A stretch of DNA of 64,000 bases. Origin: Anaerolineales bacterium (GTDB lineage Bacteria > Chloroflexota > Anaerolineae > Anaerolineales > Anaerolineaceae). Each line of letters starts with the position of its first letter. The first letter of the stretch is position 1. The notes below the pieces were generated by a model. The model made no database searches, was not told the origin of the DNA, and saw only the letters and a list, made by a program, of their open reading frames with translations. The stretch lies in assembly GCA_020060485.1 (NCBI GenBank), contig JAGVAB010000166.1, positions 1-64,000 of the forward strand. The letters run 5' to 3'. A program made the position numbers and the translations under genes. Below, one piece after another: positions 26,167 through 35,190 of this stretch.

Positions 26167-27240
26167 ATGTCCACGCAACCAGCAGAACTCCCACCCGACA
26201 AGGAACTGCGCCTGACCGCCCTGGCCTCCTGCTCCGGCTGAGCGTCGAAATTCAGCGCCGAAGCGCTGGCGCAGGTGCTGCGCCCTGTCAAGGACATCTT
26301 TAATATCGAAGACTATCCCAACCTGCTGGCCGGGCTGCGCGAACCGGACGATGCCGCCGTGTGGAAGCTCGACGAAGACCGCGCCCTGGTGGTCACCACT
26401 GACTTCTTCACCCCGGTGGTGGATGATCCCTATCTCTACGGCGCCATTGCCGCGGCCAACAGCCTGTCGGACATCTATGCCATGGGCGGTCACCCCTTCC
26501 TGGCGCTCAACATTGCCGCTCTGCCGCCCAATCTGCCGCCAGAAGTAAATGGCGAGATTCTGCGCGGCGGAGCCAAGACCGCCCGCCAGGCAGGCGTGGT
26601 CATCGCTGGCGGCCACACCGTGCAAGACAAGGAACCCAAATACGGCCTGGTGGTGCTGGGTTTCTGCCACCCGCAGCACATGCTGACCAAAGGCGGCGCG
26701 CAGCCAGGCGACATGCTGGTATTAAGCAAACCGCTGGGTTTTGGCGTGTTGACCACCGCCATCAAAACCGGCAAGGCCGCCGAGGCCGAGATCACGGAAG
26801 TAACCAACTGGATGCTGCGCCTGAACAAAGCCGCCAGTGAGCTGGCTCTGGCGCATGGCGTGCGGGCTGCCACCGACATCACCGGCTTCAGCTTCCTGGG
26901 TCACAGCTGGGAAATGGCAGCCGCTTCTCAAACCGGGCTGTGCTTTCATTTGGCACAAATCCCGCTGGTCAGCGGCGCACAGCGGCTGGCCCAGGAATGG
27001 GTCTTCCCCGGCGGAGCCTTCAACAATGAACAATATTACGGCAAGCATGTGCGGTTTGATGAGTCAATTGGCGAAGAAACCCGCATGCTGCTCTTTGACC
27101 CGCAAACCAGCGGCGGTCTGTTGATGGCCGTCCCGCCCCAAAACCTGGATGCCATGCTGCACCAGGCAAACCAAATGCAGCAGCCGTTGTGGGTGGTCGG
27201 CGAAGTCTGTGAGGGTGAAGGCATCACCGTCCTGCCATAA
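26167..27240 (+). CDS. selD: Selenide, water dikinase (SelD), itself a selenoprotein
   Basis: A 357-residue SelD if the in-frame UGA at 26239-26241 is read as Sec25. The context CSGUASK places Sec and Lys28 with the same spacing as catalytic Cys17 and Lys20 of E. coli SelD. Downstream motifs are normal: DDAAVWKLDEDRALVVTTDFFTPVVDDPYLYG is a split pattern of ATP/metal ligands, with DIYAMGG, VIAGGHTV and TDITGFSFLGHSWEMA. It makes selenophosphate from selenide and ATP for Sec-tRNA. Without recoding only a 24-residue peptide or an N-truncated protein would arise. It is the last gene of the selenium run. Confidence 0.93.
26253..26268 (+). promoter_or_regulatory. SECIS-like hairpin in selD
   Basis: CAGCGC / GCGCTG perfect 6-bp stem with a CGAA loop, 18-21 bases after the UGA, the spacing expected of a bacterial SECIS. 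The loop lacks the GGUC of the upstream candidate. Confidence 0.5.
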
Positions 27241-27460
27241 TCTTAAAGGACCTCTGGGGTTTGTCGTGAAAGCACACACCAGGTATTGTCCAAAGTGCAC
27301 TCACATTCAGCAATATCGTGAATTGAATTGAAACGGGTACACGAAAAGCATGTAGAAAATCACGCCCTATTTGCTGCCGTTGTGAAAGAGCGACAATCGC
27401 ACCGCACGCAGGGCTTGCTCTGGAGGCAATGCCAGGGAGTACAGGTGAGCGACTGTAGCT

Positions 27461-27530
27461 GCGAAGCGTCCAGGCCGTGATGGGGATTGCTTCAGTCGCC
27501 GCTTTGCGGCTTCCTTCGCAACGACAAAAT
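27461..27530. repeat. Dispersed intergenic repeat, copy B
   Basis: Shares GCGAAGC, GGCCGTG, GGGATTGCTTCA and TTCGCAACGACAAAAT with copy A at 7606-7738 in the same order, but is shorter and has lost the outer left end. Confidence 0.55.
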
Positions 27531-27609
27531 CTACAACATTTTAGTGCTCCCAATTGAAACCAGTGTAATCGCATTTGAGCTTTCAACACTTGCCTCAGCC
27601 GAAAAGTAA

Positions 27610-27654
27610 GGGGGTGTGAATAAAATTTGCTGCGCAAATTTTATTCACACCCCC
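27610..27654. terminator. Perfect 21-bp-arm palindrome followed by a T-tract
   Basis: The left arm runs GGGGGTGTGAATAAAATTTG plus C (27610-27630) and its exact complement is 27634-27654, around a 3-base loop. TGTTCAGTTTTTTT follows. It could be a very strong terminator for an unseen transcript or a mobile-element remnant. It is 370 bases from the selD stop, far for a simple terminator. Confidence 0.5.
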
Positions 27655-27954
27655 TGTTCAGTTTTTTTGCACGTCACGTCGTCATTGTGGCGGCAAAAAG
27701 AGTGGAACAACTGAAATTTTCGCTCTTATCGTTGGTCACTATTTCTAATGCGATTGCCTAGAATCGGGTTAGGGTCTTGAGGGGGGGCAGACCAACCTGG
27801 GGTACAATACTTGCACCACAAAGTTGAACCTTGCCTGCTTGACAAGCAGCCTGAATTCCTGTACTTTGGAAACATACTGGTATTCACTGAACCGCTTTTC
27901 TGTTATTCTTTACCGTACAACTTGAAAACAGGCTGTTGTTGGAGCGATTTTTTG

Positions 27955-28013
27955 CGAAGCAATCTCCTGTTTTAAAGCAAATTCAAGGCGAAAACAGCCG
28001 GCAGATTGCTTCG
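27955..28013. repeat. Inverted repeat, related copy C
   Basis: CGAAGCAATCT (27955-27965) and AGATTGCTTCG (28003-28013) are 11-bp perfect arms using the same GATTGCTTC word as copies A and B. Confidence 0.5.
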
Positions 28014-28088
28014 TCAGAAAGAACACCTCCTCAATGCAATGTACGGTAGAGAATTCTGTTATTGATATGGAATATAAAATGGAGGCAA

Positions 28089-30182
28089 ATGACCGCACAC
28101 CGACTCCGTAAAGTTTTCATACTGACCGTGCTGCTGGCCATCCTGATCAGCGCTAGCGGTTCGCCCGGCGCCGCAGCCGCCGCCCCACCCCAGAGCGCGC
28201 CGGCAGACTGGCTGCTCTTCCAGAACAACACCTGGAAATACAGCATCAATTACCCGCCCAACTGGACGGCCGCCGCAGAATTCACCAACAGCAGCAGCCG
28301 CCCATTGGATGTGATCCGTCAGCGTGATGTGTTAACCGGCATTTCCGGCGCTTCGGTATCGATTGACGTCTGGCAAAAATCACCGGCCACCAACCTGATC
28401 GCCTGGCTGAATGCCAACCAGCGCCAGATGCTGGAATTTGCCGCAGTCACCATCCCCTCCGCCCCCAACGCAGTCATCGCCGGGCAGCCGGCCGTCATCG
28501 TGGCACAGGCGGAAAGCGGCATGTCACCCGGTATGATGATGGCCTATATCAACGCAGCCGACCGGGTGCTGCTGGTGCAGTACATCGCCGGAGATTATGG
28601 AAGCGCTCTGCCCGTATTTGAAACCATGCTGGACAGCATCACCATCTCACCTCTGGGCGCCACTCTCGACAACCAGCCTAAAAATATTCCACCCTTGCAA
28701 ATGCCGCCTTCCGAGGCCGGGCATAAAGGCAGCACCTGTGTGCTGGCCCCCAACAGTGAAGGCTGCTGCGGCCACCCGCGCATCACCCATTGGCGCTGTG
28801 CCGCCGACAGTGTGACCGGCAACCATAAAAGCAACTGTGTCTACTGGGCTGCCCTCATGCGCCCGGACGTGGGCAAGGCAGTCGGCTCCGGCAATGCCAA
28901 CCAGTGGGCGATCAAGGCCAAAGCTGCCGGACTGGACGTGGACACCACCCCCCGCCTGGGCGACATCATGGTCGCCGAGAGCTTGTCCGTCTATGGTCAT
29001 GTGGCCTATGTCATTGCTGTCGGCAGCACCACAGTTACCGTCACCGAAATGAACTGGTGTTCCACCTGCCCCGAACGCACCCATGTGTATGCCATCAGCG
29101 GCAAGAAGTTCATCCATGGCGAACCGATCGCCGGCGCCAACCTGATCGCCCCCACCGGCCAGATCGCAGTCAACCAACCCGCTTATTCCTGGAACGCAGT
29201 GGAAAAAACCGAAGATTACATCATCAATGTCTTCAATTCTTCGGGAACATTGATCTTCGACAAACGCTATGATGAACATCAGATCTGCAATCAGGGCATA
29301 TGCAGCATCACCCCGCCCTTGCTGCTGGTCAATGACATTTACGTCTGGAAAGTGCAGGCCATCCGCACCGACAACACGGCCCCCTGGAGCCCTGCCAAAG
29401 CCTTTTCTGTGGGTATTCCCACAGTGCCCATCTCACCCAATGCCACTGTTTACAGTGCCAAACCAACCTTTACCTGGCAAAATGTAACCGGCGCCGTCAG
29501 TTTTAACCTGCAAATCAACCTGCCCGATCAGATCATCTTCGAAAGAAAATACCAGGCCGCCGGGCTGTGTACCGGAAGCACCTGCGCCGTCACCCCGGAA
29601 GACCTGGCACTTGAATCCGGAACCTACACCTGGCGGGTCGAGACTCTGGACAGCAATGGCATTGGCCCGTGGAGTGAAGATCTTGCCTTCCAGGTCATCA
29701 CCTCCAGCGGCGGCGGCCTGGTTGCGCTGCAGGGCAGCCTGACCTTGCCTGGCCGTCCGCAGCCACCCAATCCGTCCTGGGTCACCGCGTTGGCCGTTCA
29801 GGTCATTAGCATAGGCAGCCCGCCCCCTGGACAAAGTTTCAACCTGACCACCGATGCCAACGGCGCATTCACCATTTTCGATCTGCCCGCCGGGGAATAT
29901 GACCTGCTGGTCAAACCTGCCGGGGCATTGCAAAAAGCCTTCCGGGCAGTCAGCCTGCAAAGCGGCGAAAACCAGATCAATTTTGCCAACTTCAAGTTTG
30001 GCGATGCCAATGGAGATAACTACGTCAATGCCACCGATTTCTCGCTGCTCAGCGCAGCCTACAGCGCCTGCCAGGGAGATGCCAAATACAACCTGGCTGC
30101 CAACTTCAACGGGGATGACTGTGTGACTGCTGCCGATTTTTCGCTGCTTTCCGCCAGTTATGGCGCAGCCGGCGAACAATAA
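28089..30182 (+). CDS. Secreted multidomain protein: PsbP-like, CHAP, FN3-like, dockerin
   Basis: A protein of about 697 residues. A signal peptide (about 1-33) precedes a PsbP-like domain (WKYSINYPPNWTAAAEF). A CHAP cysteine-peptidase/amidase domain follows, with catalytic Cys in KSNCVYWAALM and His in YGHVAYVIAV. Two fibronectin III-like repeats come next (about 355-550; AYSWNAVEKTEDYIINVFN and FTWQNVTGAVSFNLQINL), then a SpaA/CNA-B-like carboxypeptidase-regulatory domain. Two dockerin-type calcium repeats end the protein (GDANGDNYVNATDFSLLSAAY; NFNGDDCVTAADFSLLSASYG). Probably an exported cell-wall-active or adhesive protein. ATG 28089 follows GGAGG closely. Confidence 0.85.
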   Translation: MTAHRLRKVFILTVLLAILISASGSPGAAAAAPPQSAPADWLLFQNNTWKYSINYPPNWTAAAEFTNSSSRPLDVIRQRDVLTGISGASVSIDVWQKSPATNLIAWLNANQRQMLEFAAVTIPSAPNAVIAGQPAVIVAQAESGMSPGMMMAYINAADRVLLVQYIAGDYGSALPVFETMLDSITISPLGATLDNQPKNIPPLQMPPSEAGHKGSTCVLAPNSEGCCGHPRITHWRCAADSVTGNHKSNCVYWAALMRPDVGKAVGSGNANQWAIKAKAAGLDVDTTPRLGDIMVAESLSVYGHVAYVIAVGSTTVTVTEMNWCSTCPERTHVYAISGKKFIHGEPIAGANLIAPTGQIAVNQPAYSWNAVEKTEDYIINVFNSSGTLIFDKRYDEHQICNQGICSITPPLLLVNDIYVWKVQAIRTDNTAPWSPAKAFSVGIPTVPISPNATVYSAKPTFTWQNVTGAVSFNLQINLPDQIIFERKYQAAGLCTGSTCAVTPEDLALESGTYTWRVETLDSNGIGPWSEDLAFQVITSSGGGLVALQGSLTLPGRPQPPNPSWVTALAVQVISIGSPPPGQSFNLTTDANGAFTIFDLPAGEYDLLVKPAGALQKAFRAVSLQSGENQINFANFKFGDANGDNYVNATDFSLLSAAYSACQGDAKYNLAANFNGDDCVTAADFSLLSASYGAAGEQ

Positions 30183-30208
30183 ACAAGCCCTTCACGGAAT
30201 GGAAAACG

Positions 30209-30302
30209 GGCCTGTGCAGGAATGCAGGCCTGTTCTGTTTGCAGATTTTTTTGCTAACCCATCGATGAAAAAAATGGAGCAGTCCCTCTCCTGCTCCATT
30301 TT
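30209..30302 (+). terminator. Terminator hairpins after the CHAP/dockerin gene
   Basis: A GGCCTG / CAGGCC hairpin (30209-30230) is followed by a stronger one, AAAATGGAGCAG / CTGCTCCATTTT (30271-30302). The rest of the 389-base gap to 30571 holds nothing recognised apart from presumed promoter DNA of the response regulator. Confidence 0.75.
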
Positions 30303-30571
30303 CACAAAGGGCTCCCCTGTTGCCCTTTCGGAGGGTGTCGCCACCCTCCTGCGAAATATCAGTAATAATTTCTAACTGTATGTACTATAAAGCATTTACC
30401 GTCATAGTTCAATAGACGCAGCACGAGTTTGACTAGACATTTGTACTAACCCTCCATAAAAACCGTCTTTTTTGAATAACAGGCTCTTTTCTCTGCATAT
30501 CAGACTGGTGTACAATGGATTCACAACACAGCCAATAACACAACACTGAAATGCAAAGGGGTCACAAGCTC

Positions 30572-31306
30572 ATGAGAGCAATCAACCACTCACGACAACC
30601 CAAACATATCCGCGTGGCAATTCTGGATGACCACCAGCCGATCATCGATGGCTATCTGTATCGCCTTGTCAACATTCCCAACATCGAAGTAGTGGCCACC
30701 ATGCACTATGGCGAAGAACTGGAACCCACCCTGGCCAAATTGCCCGTTGATGTACTTTTGCTGGACATCGGCGTGCCGACCAGTCCCAACAACAGCAACC
30801 CCTACCCCATTCACTTCTCCATTTCCAGCCTGTTGCAGCGCTATCCCGACCTGACCATTCTGGTCATATCCATGTATGCCCAGCGCGCCATGATCAAATC
30901 CGTCATGGAGTCTGGCGCCAGCGGATACATCCTCAAGGATGATCAGGCCGCCATCAAGGAATTGTCCGTCATCATTCAAACTGTAGACAGCGGCGGCATC
31001 TATCTCAGCCAGACAGCCGCCAAAGAGATCTACAAACACCGCACCGGCCAGTTGGAACAGCCGCTCACCCAGCGCCAGGTGGAAGTGCTGTCACTGTGCG
31101 CTTCCTACCCGGATGCCAGCACCGCCGACCTGGCCCAGGCCATGAACATTGCCAATTCCACCGTGCGCAATCTGCTCTCCAGCGCCTACATCAAGCTTAA
31201 GGTGCGTAATCGCGCCGCCGCCATCGCCAAAGCCCGCAGTATGAATTTCCTGAAACCCGAAGACACCCTCCCCGCAGTTCATCCTTCAGAGGAAAGCAAC
31301 TTCTGA
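30572..31306 (+). CDS. NarL/LuxR-type response regulator
   Basis: A response regulator of about 244 residues. The receiver domain (about residues 8-140) has the acidic pair in AILDDHQPI, phospho-acceptor Asp in VLLLDIGVP and Lys in YILKDDQAA. The C-terminal LuxR-like helix-turn-helix (about 170-235) has LTQRQVEVLSLC and TADLAQAMNIANSTVRNLLSSAYIKL. The receiver has an insertion after the phospho-Asp (TSPNNSNPYPIH). ATG 30572 follows AAGGGG by 10 bases; an upstream in-frame ATG lacks an RBS. It lies 136 bases before a NarX-like multi-PAS kinase, its likely partner. Confidence 0.9.
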   Translation: MRAINHSRQPKHIRVAILDDHQPIIDGYLYRLVNIPNIEVVATMHYGEELEPTLAKLPVDVLLLDIGVPTSPNNSNPYPIHFSISSLLQRYPDLTILVISMYAQRAMIKSVMESGASGYILKDDQAAIKELSVIIQTVDSGGIYLSQTAAKEIYKHRTGQLEQPLTQRQVEVLSLCASYPDASTADLAQAMNIANSTVRNLLSSAYIKLKVRNRAAAIAKARSMNFLKPEDTLPAVHPSEESNF

Positions 31307-31442
31307 TAAAATCATACTACCAAGCCGGTATTTGTTTGACAGCCTCCATTAAAACCACTCAATGATCCTGGCCCTGGATTGGCGCGATTGCAGGTGCAGT
31401 TCAGCGTTTCTGCCCTGATCTGGTGTTTAAGGATTGATACCC

Positions 31443-34400
31443 ATGCCCAAAAAGCCATTGATAAAACTATTTGCCACCATCAGAGCTTTTTTCGTGAAGA
31501 TCTCGCCAAAAGGGATCTACACACCTGATGACGGCATCCATTACTGGCGCGAAAAAATTTTCATGCGGATCGCTCTCATCACGTTTTTGGCCGCCACCCT
31601 GGCGCTGGTCGGCATGGCGTTTGTGACCATAAAGACCCGCTATTGGTCCGTCCTGGTTGTAGACATTCTTGCCTATCTGATCGCCATCCTGGCCGCCTTC
31701 GGAAAAAAAATCTCCCTGAAAAACCGCTCCTATCTGTTTATTGGCATGGTATTCATCATGGGCGTTGCCCTGCAGGTCATCGGCGGCCCGATCAGCAATG
31801 GCACCTTGCTGCTTTTCATTTTTCCCATCCTGGCTGCTGTCTTTCTGGGTGCCCAAGCCGCTGCGCTGTGTATCGGGGTGAATATTCTGGTCATGATCAT
31901 CCTGGGGAGCTTGCTGCAATCCAGTATGTTGCAGCACACTGGCATGGCAGCCTATTCCCTGATGGACTGGGCCGGGGTCAGCATTGGTTTTACAACCTTC
32001 AGCATACTCATCACCTTTTCGGTTTCGGTGCTGCTGGAAAACGTGGTTGAAAGTTTCGAAAGCAAGAAGAAAATGGAAGCCGCCCTGCGGGAAAGTGAAA
32101 CCCGCTACCGGGCCATCGTTGAAGATCAACTGGAATTGATCGACCGCTGGCTGCCCGACGGCACACTGACCTTCGTCAATCAAGCCTGCGCCGATTATGT
32201 GAACACCTCACCTGAAAAACTGCTTGGCATGAATTTTTTTGACTTCCTTTCAGAAGACCAGCAAATCTTCCTCAAGCAAAATCTTAAAAATTTGACACCC
32301 GAAAGCCCAGCCATTACCACCGAAGAGATCATCACTGTGAATGGCAATCAACGCTGGATGCGTTGGACCAACCGGGCATTGTTCGATGACAACGGAGAAC
32401 TGCTGGAATATCAGTCGGTGGGCAGTGATATCACTGATCAAAAAATCGTTGAAGATGAACTGGCGCAAAGTGAAAGACGCTACCGCACCATCGTTGATAC
32501 CCAGAAAGAATTGATTGATCGCTGGAATCCGGATGGTATCCTGACCTTCGTCAATGCTTCATGTTGCCAGTACTACAACATGTCGCGGGAGGAGCTGCTG
32601 GGCACTTCCATTGTCGACCTGGCGTCAGACCACGAAAAACAAAGGCTTCAAGATTATATGCTGACCTTCAATATCGAACAGCCCAGCCAGATCTACCAAA
32701 CCTTCCGGCCGGATGCGGCCGGCAATATGCGCTGGGTGGAATGGCAGGACGCTGCTATTTTTGACGATAAAGGGCAGATCGTGGAATTTCAATCCGTCGG
32801 CCGCGATATCACCGAAGAAAAACGCGCAAAAGATGAATTGCAGAAAAGTGAAGCTCGCTACCGGGCTGTTGTGGACGACCAGGTGGAATTGATCTCCCGC
32901 TGGCTGCCTGATTCCACGCTTACGTTTCTGAATGATTCAGCCTGCCGGTTCTTCAATAAACCGCGCAAAGAACTCCTCGGCACCAGCATGATTGATCTGG
33001 CGCCAGATCGCGAAAAACAAAGGCTGCGTGACTATATCGCCTCCTTCAACGCGGACAATCCCAACCAGTCCATCCAGATCACCGGCATGGACAAGAATGG
33101 CAGCCTGCGCTGGTTTGAATGGCATGACCGTGCCATTTTCGATGAACGCGGAAAAATTGTCGAATTTCAATCCATCGGGCGCGATATCACCGAAGAGAAA
33201 CGGGCCAAAGAAGAATTGCTGATCAGCGAAGCCCGCTACCGGGCAGTGGTGGAAGACCAGATGGAACTGGTCTGCCGCATGCTGCCAGACACCACTCTCA
33301 CCTTCATCAACAATGCCTATGCCCATTTTTTTGGAAGAACAACTGAAGACTTGACTGGCTGCAAGCTGTCGGACGTGGCCAGCCCGGAATTGACGAGGCT
33401 GCTTCAGGCTGTCTTTGACCAAATTACCGTCGAAAATCCTGTGATCCGCAGTTCTCATGAAGAGATCAACGCCCAGGGTGAAACGCGCTGGTTTGCCTGG
33501 ACAGACCGCGGCATCTTTGATGCCCAGGGGAATTTGGTCGAAATTCAATCCATCGGGCATGACATTCATGAGCGCAAACTAACCGAACAGGCCTTGCGGG
33601 AAAGTGAGGCCCGCTATCGTGCCATTGTGGAAGACCAGACAGAACTGATCTGCCGCTTCCTGCCGGATGCCACCCTGACCTTTGTCAACCATGCATATTG
33701 CCGTTTTTCTGGAAAATCAGCTCAAGAATTGCTGGGCTCAACCGTTTTCGCGCTGCTCCTGGAAGAAACCAAACCCCTGTTCACGGAAGTCATCTCCAGC
33801 CTGACCCCGGATCACCCGGTTGCTTCGGCTGAAATGCGGCGGCGCGCCGGCAGCGGAGAGATCCGCTGGCTAAGCTGGTCTTACCACGGCATCTTTGAGG
33901 GACACCGCCTGATAGAAATACAGGCCATCGGCCGCGACATTCATGATCGCAAACTGGCTGAGCAAGCCCTGCAGGAAAGCGAAACGCGCTACCGGGCAAT
34001 TGTCGAAGGCCAGATCGAGCCTGTCTGCCGTTGGAAACCGGATTTCACCCTCAACTTTGTCAATGATGCCTACTGTAATTTGTTTGGCAAAACGCGCGAG
34101 GAATTGCTCTGGCATTCCTTTCAGGACCAGGTGCCCGCTGAAGATTGGAATATCGTGGTTAACATCGCAGAAGAACTTTCACAGGCGGGGCCGCACGGTG
34201 TCAGCATCAACCGGGTCATCACCCCTGCTGGCGAGCGCTGGCTGCAATGGGCTGTGTCTGTCATCCGTTCCGAAAATGGCAGCATCATCGAATTCCAGTC
34301 TGTCGGTCACGATATCAGCGAACAAAAAGAAACCCAGCAAATGCTGCAGGCATTCCTGAGTGAACAGATCAAACTGACCGAAGCCAATCGCGAGCTTGTC

Positions 34401-35087
34401 CAACGGCTTGAAGCCCTGTATCTGACGGATGTGAACCGCCATGAAGCACAATTGAGCCTGTTGGCCAATGAATTGCATGACGATGTGTTGAATGCCCTGG
34501 CTGTGGTCAGCGCCAACCTCGACCCGGAGGAAACCCCGCCCCATGTGATTGAAGCCTACGAGCAAGCCATCTACCGCACACGCGAGATTGTCAATGGTCT
34601 GCGCACCACCATGCTCAATTATGGCCTGTATATCGGGCTGGAAACCCTGGCAGACGAATTCTCCGACCAATTTCCCAAGGGCCCAGCCTTTTTCGTTGAC
34701 GTACCCCGCATCGATACCCGCTACGACCCCAACGTGGAACTGCATCTCTTCCGCATTGCCCAGGAAGCCTGCAACAATGCCATCAAACACGCCAACGCCA
34801 CAGAAATTCACATTGATGGCATACTTGAGACCGACAAAGTGTCTTTGGAGATCATTGACAACGGTTGCGGCTTCACCGCCGATGAAAGGCTTGACCTGCC
34901 CGCTCTGTTGCGTGAAAAACACTTTGGCCTGGCAGGGATGTTCGAACGAGCCGAATTGATCCATGCCGAGCTGCGCATCGACTCTGTCCCTCAACAAGGC
35001 AGCCGCGTGCGCATCCTCTGGCAGGCTCACAACGACCAATTATCGCCCATCACCCAGGCTGAGGATTTTTACAGAAATAACCCTTAA
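31443..35087 (+). CDS. Membrane histidine kinase with six tandem PAS domains
   Basis: A 1214-residue kinase. N-terminal membrane domain with about six helices (residues 40-200), then six PAS/PAC repeats of about 127 residues. Each opens with SE-RYR-(A/T)(I/V)V-(D/E), for example SETRYRAIVEDQLELIDRW, SERRYRTIVDTQKELIDRW and SETRYRAIVEGQIEPVCRW. A coiled coil leads to a HisKA_3-type dimerisation domain with phospho-acceptor His in LANELHDDVLNAL and an HATPase domain (QEACNNAIKHANA, DNGCGF, GLAGMFERA). This NarX-like class pairs with NarL-type regulators such as the one just upstream. Repeats 2-5 are very alike, suggesting recent internal duplication. Ligand unknown. Confidence 0.92.
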   Translation: MPKKPLIKLFATIRAFFVKISPKGIYTPDDGIHYWREKIFMRIALITFLAATLALVGMAFVTIKTRYWSVLVVDILAYLIAILAAFGKKISLKNRSYLFIGMVFIMGVALQVIGGPISNGTLLLFIFPILAAVFLGAQAAALCIGVNILVMIILGSLLQSSMLQHTGMAAYSLMDWAGVSIGFTTFSILITFSVSVLLENVVESFESKKKMEAALRESETRYRAIVEDQLELIDRWLPDGTLTFVNQACADYVNTSPEKLLGMNFFDFLSEDQQIFLKQNLKNLTPESPAITTEEIITVNGNQRWMRWTNRALFDDNGELLEYQSVGSDITDQKIVEDELAQSERRYRTIVDTQKELIDRWNPDGILTFVNASCCQYYNMSREELLGTSIVDLASDHEKQRLQDYMLTFNIEQPSQIYQTFRPDAAGNMRWVEWQDAAIFDDKGQIVEFQSVGRDITEEKRAKDELQKSEARYRAVVDDQVELISRWLPDSTLTFLNDSACRFFNKPRKELLGTSMIDLAPDREKQRLRDYIASFNADNPNQSIQITGMDKNGSLRWFEWHDRAIFDERGKIVEFQSIGRDITEEKRAKEELLISEARYRAVVEDQMELVCRMLPDTTLTFINNAYAHFFGRTTEDLTGCKLSDVASPELTRLLQAVFDQITVENPVIRSSHEEINAQGETRWFAWTDRGIFDAQGNLVEIQSIGHDIHERKLTEQALRESEARYRAIVEDQTELICRFLPDATLTFVNHAYCRFSGKSAQELLGSTVFALLLEETKPLFTEVISSLTPDHPVASAEMRRRAGSGEIRWLSWSYHGIFEGHRLIEIQAIGRDIHDRKLAEQALQESETRYRAIVEGQIEPVCRWKPDFTLNFVNDAYCNLFGKTREELLWHSFQDQVPAEDWNIVVNIAEELSQAGPHGVSINRVITPAGERWLQWAVSVIRSENGSIIEFQSVGHDISEQKETQQMLQAFLSEQIKLTEANRELVQRLEALYLTDVNRHEAQLSLLANELHDDVLNALAVVSANLDPEETPPHVIEAYEQAIYRTREIVNGLRTTMLNYGLYIGLETLADEFSDQFPKGPAFFVDVPRIDTRYDPNVELHLFRIAQEACNNAIKHANATEIHIDGILETDKVSLEIIDNGCGFTADERLDLPALLREKHFGLAGMFERAELIHAELRIDSVPQQGSRVRILWQAHNDQLSPITQAEDFYRNNP

Positions 35088-35093
35088 AAGGTC

Positions 35094-35121
35094 TTGACAA
35101 TCCCCAAAATATGGTTACAAT
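35094..35121 (+). promoter_or_regulatory. Consensus-like promoter downstream of the kinase
   Basis: TTGACA-N16-TACAAT, nearly perfect, but followed only by a hairpin/terminator and convergent genes. It may drive a very short RNA, or may be a chance match. Confidence 0.4.
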
Positions 35122-35126
35122 AAAAA

Positions 35127-35177
35127 ATGATCCTCTATCGGTTGCCCCCCTCAATCGGTAGGGGATCACTTTTTTAA
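35127..35177. terminator. Bidirectional terminator or tiny RNA
   Basis: The arms TGATCCTCTATCGGT and ATCGGTAGGGGATCA pair with G-U pairs around TGCCCCCCTCA, with T-tracts on both strands. It serves the plus-strand kinase and the minus-strand lysine exporter genes, and may also end a tiny transcript from the promoter at 35094. Confidence 0.7.
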
Positions 35178-35190
35178 CATCGGGGAAAGA

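Larger units (their letters stand above)
27241..28088. other. 848-base intergenic region with repeats, no gene
   Basis: Between selD and the secreted CHAP protein. It holds the repeat copy at 27461-27530, the 45-base palindrome at 27610-27654 and the inverted pair at 27955-28013. Base composition and broken frames suggest decayed or mobile-derived DNA. No ORF here has an RBS and a recognisable product. Confidence 0.6.

Noticed and set aside
27224..27637. 137-codon minus-strand ORF after selD
   Set aside because: Covers the end of selD and a repeat copy; no RBS, no recognisable domain, and the translation is repeat-derived.
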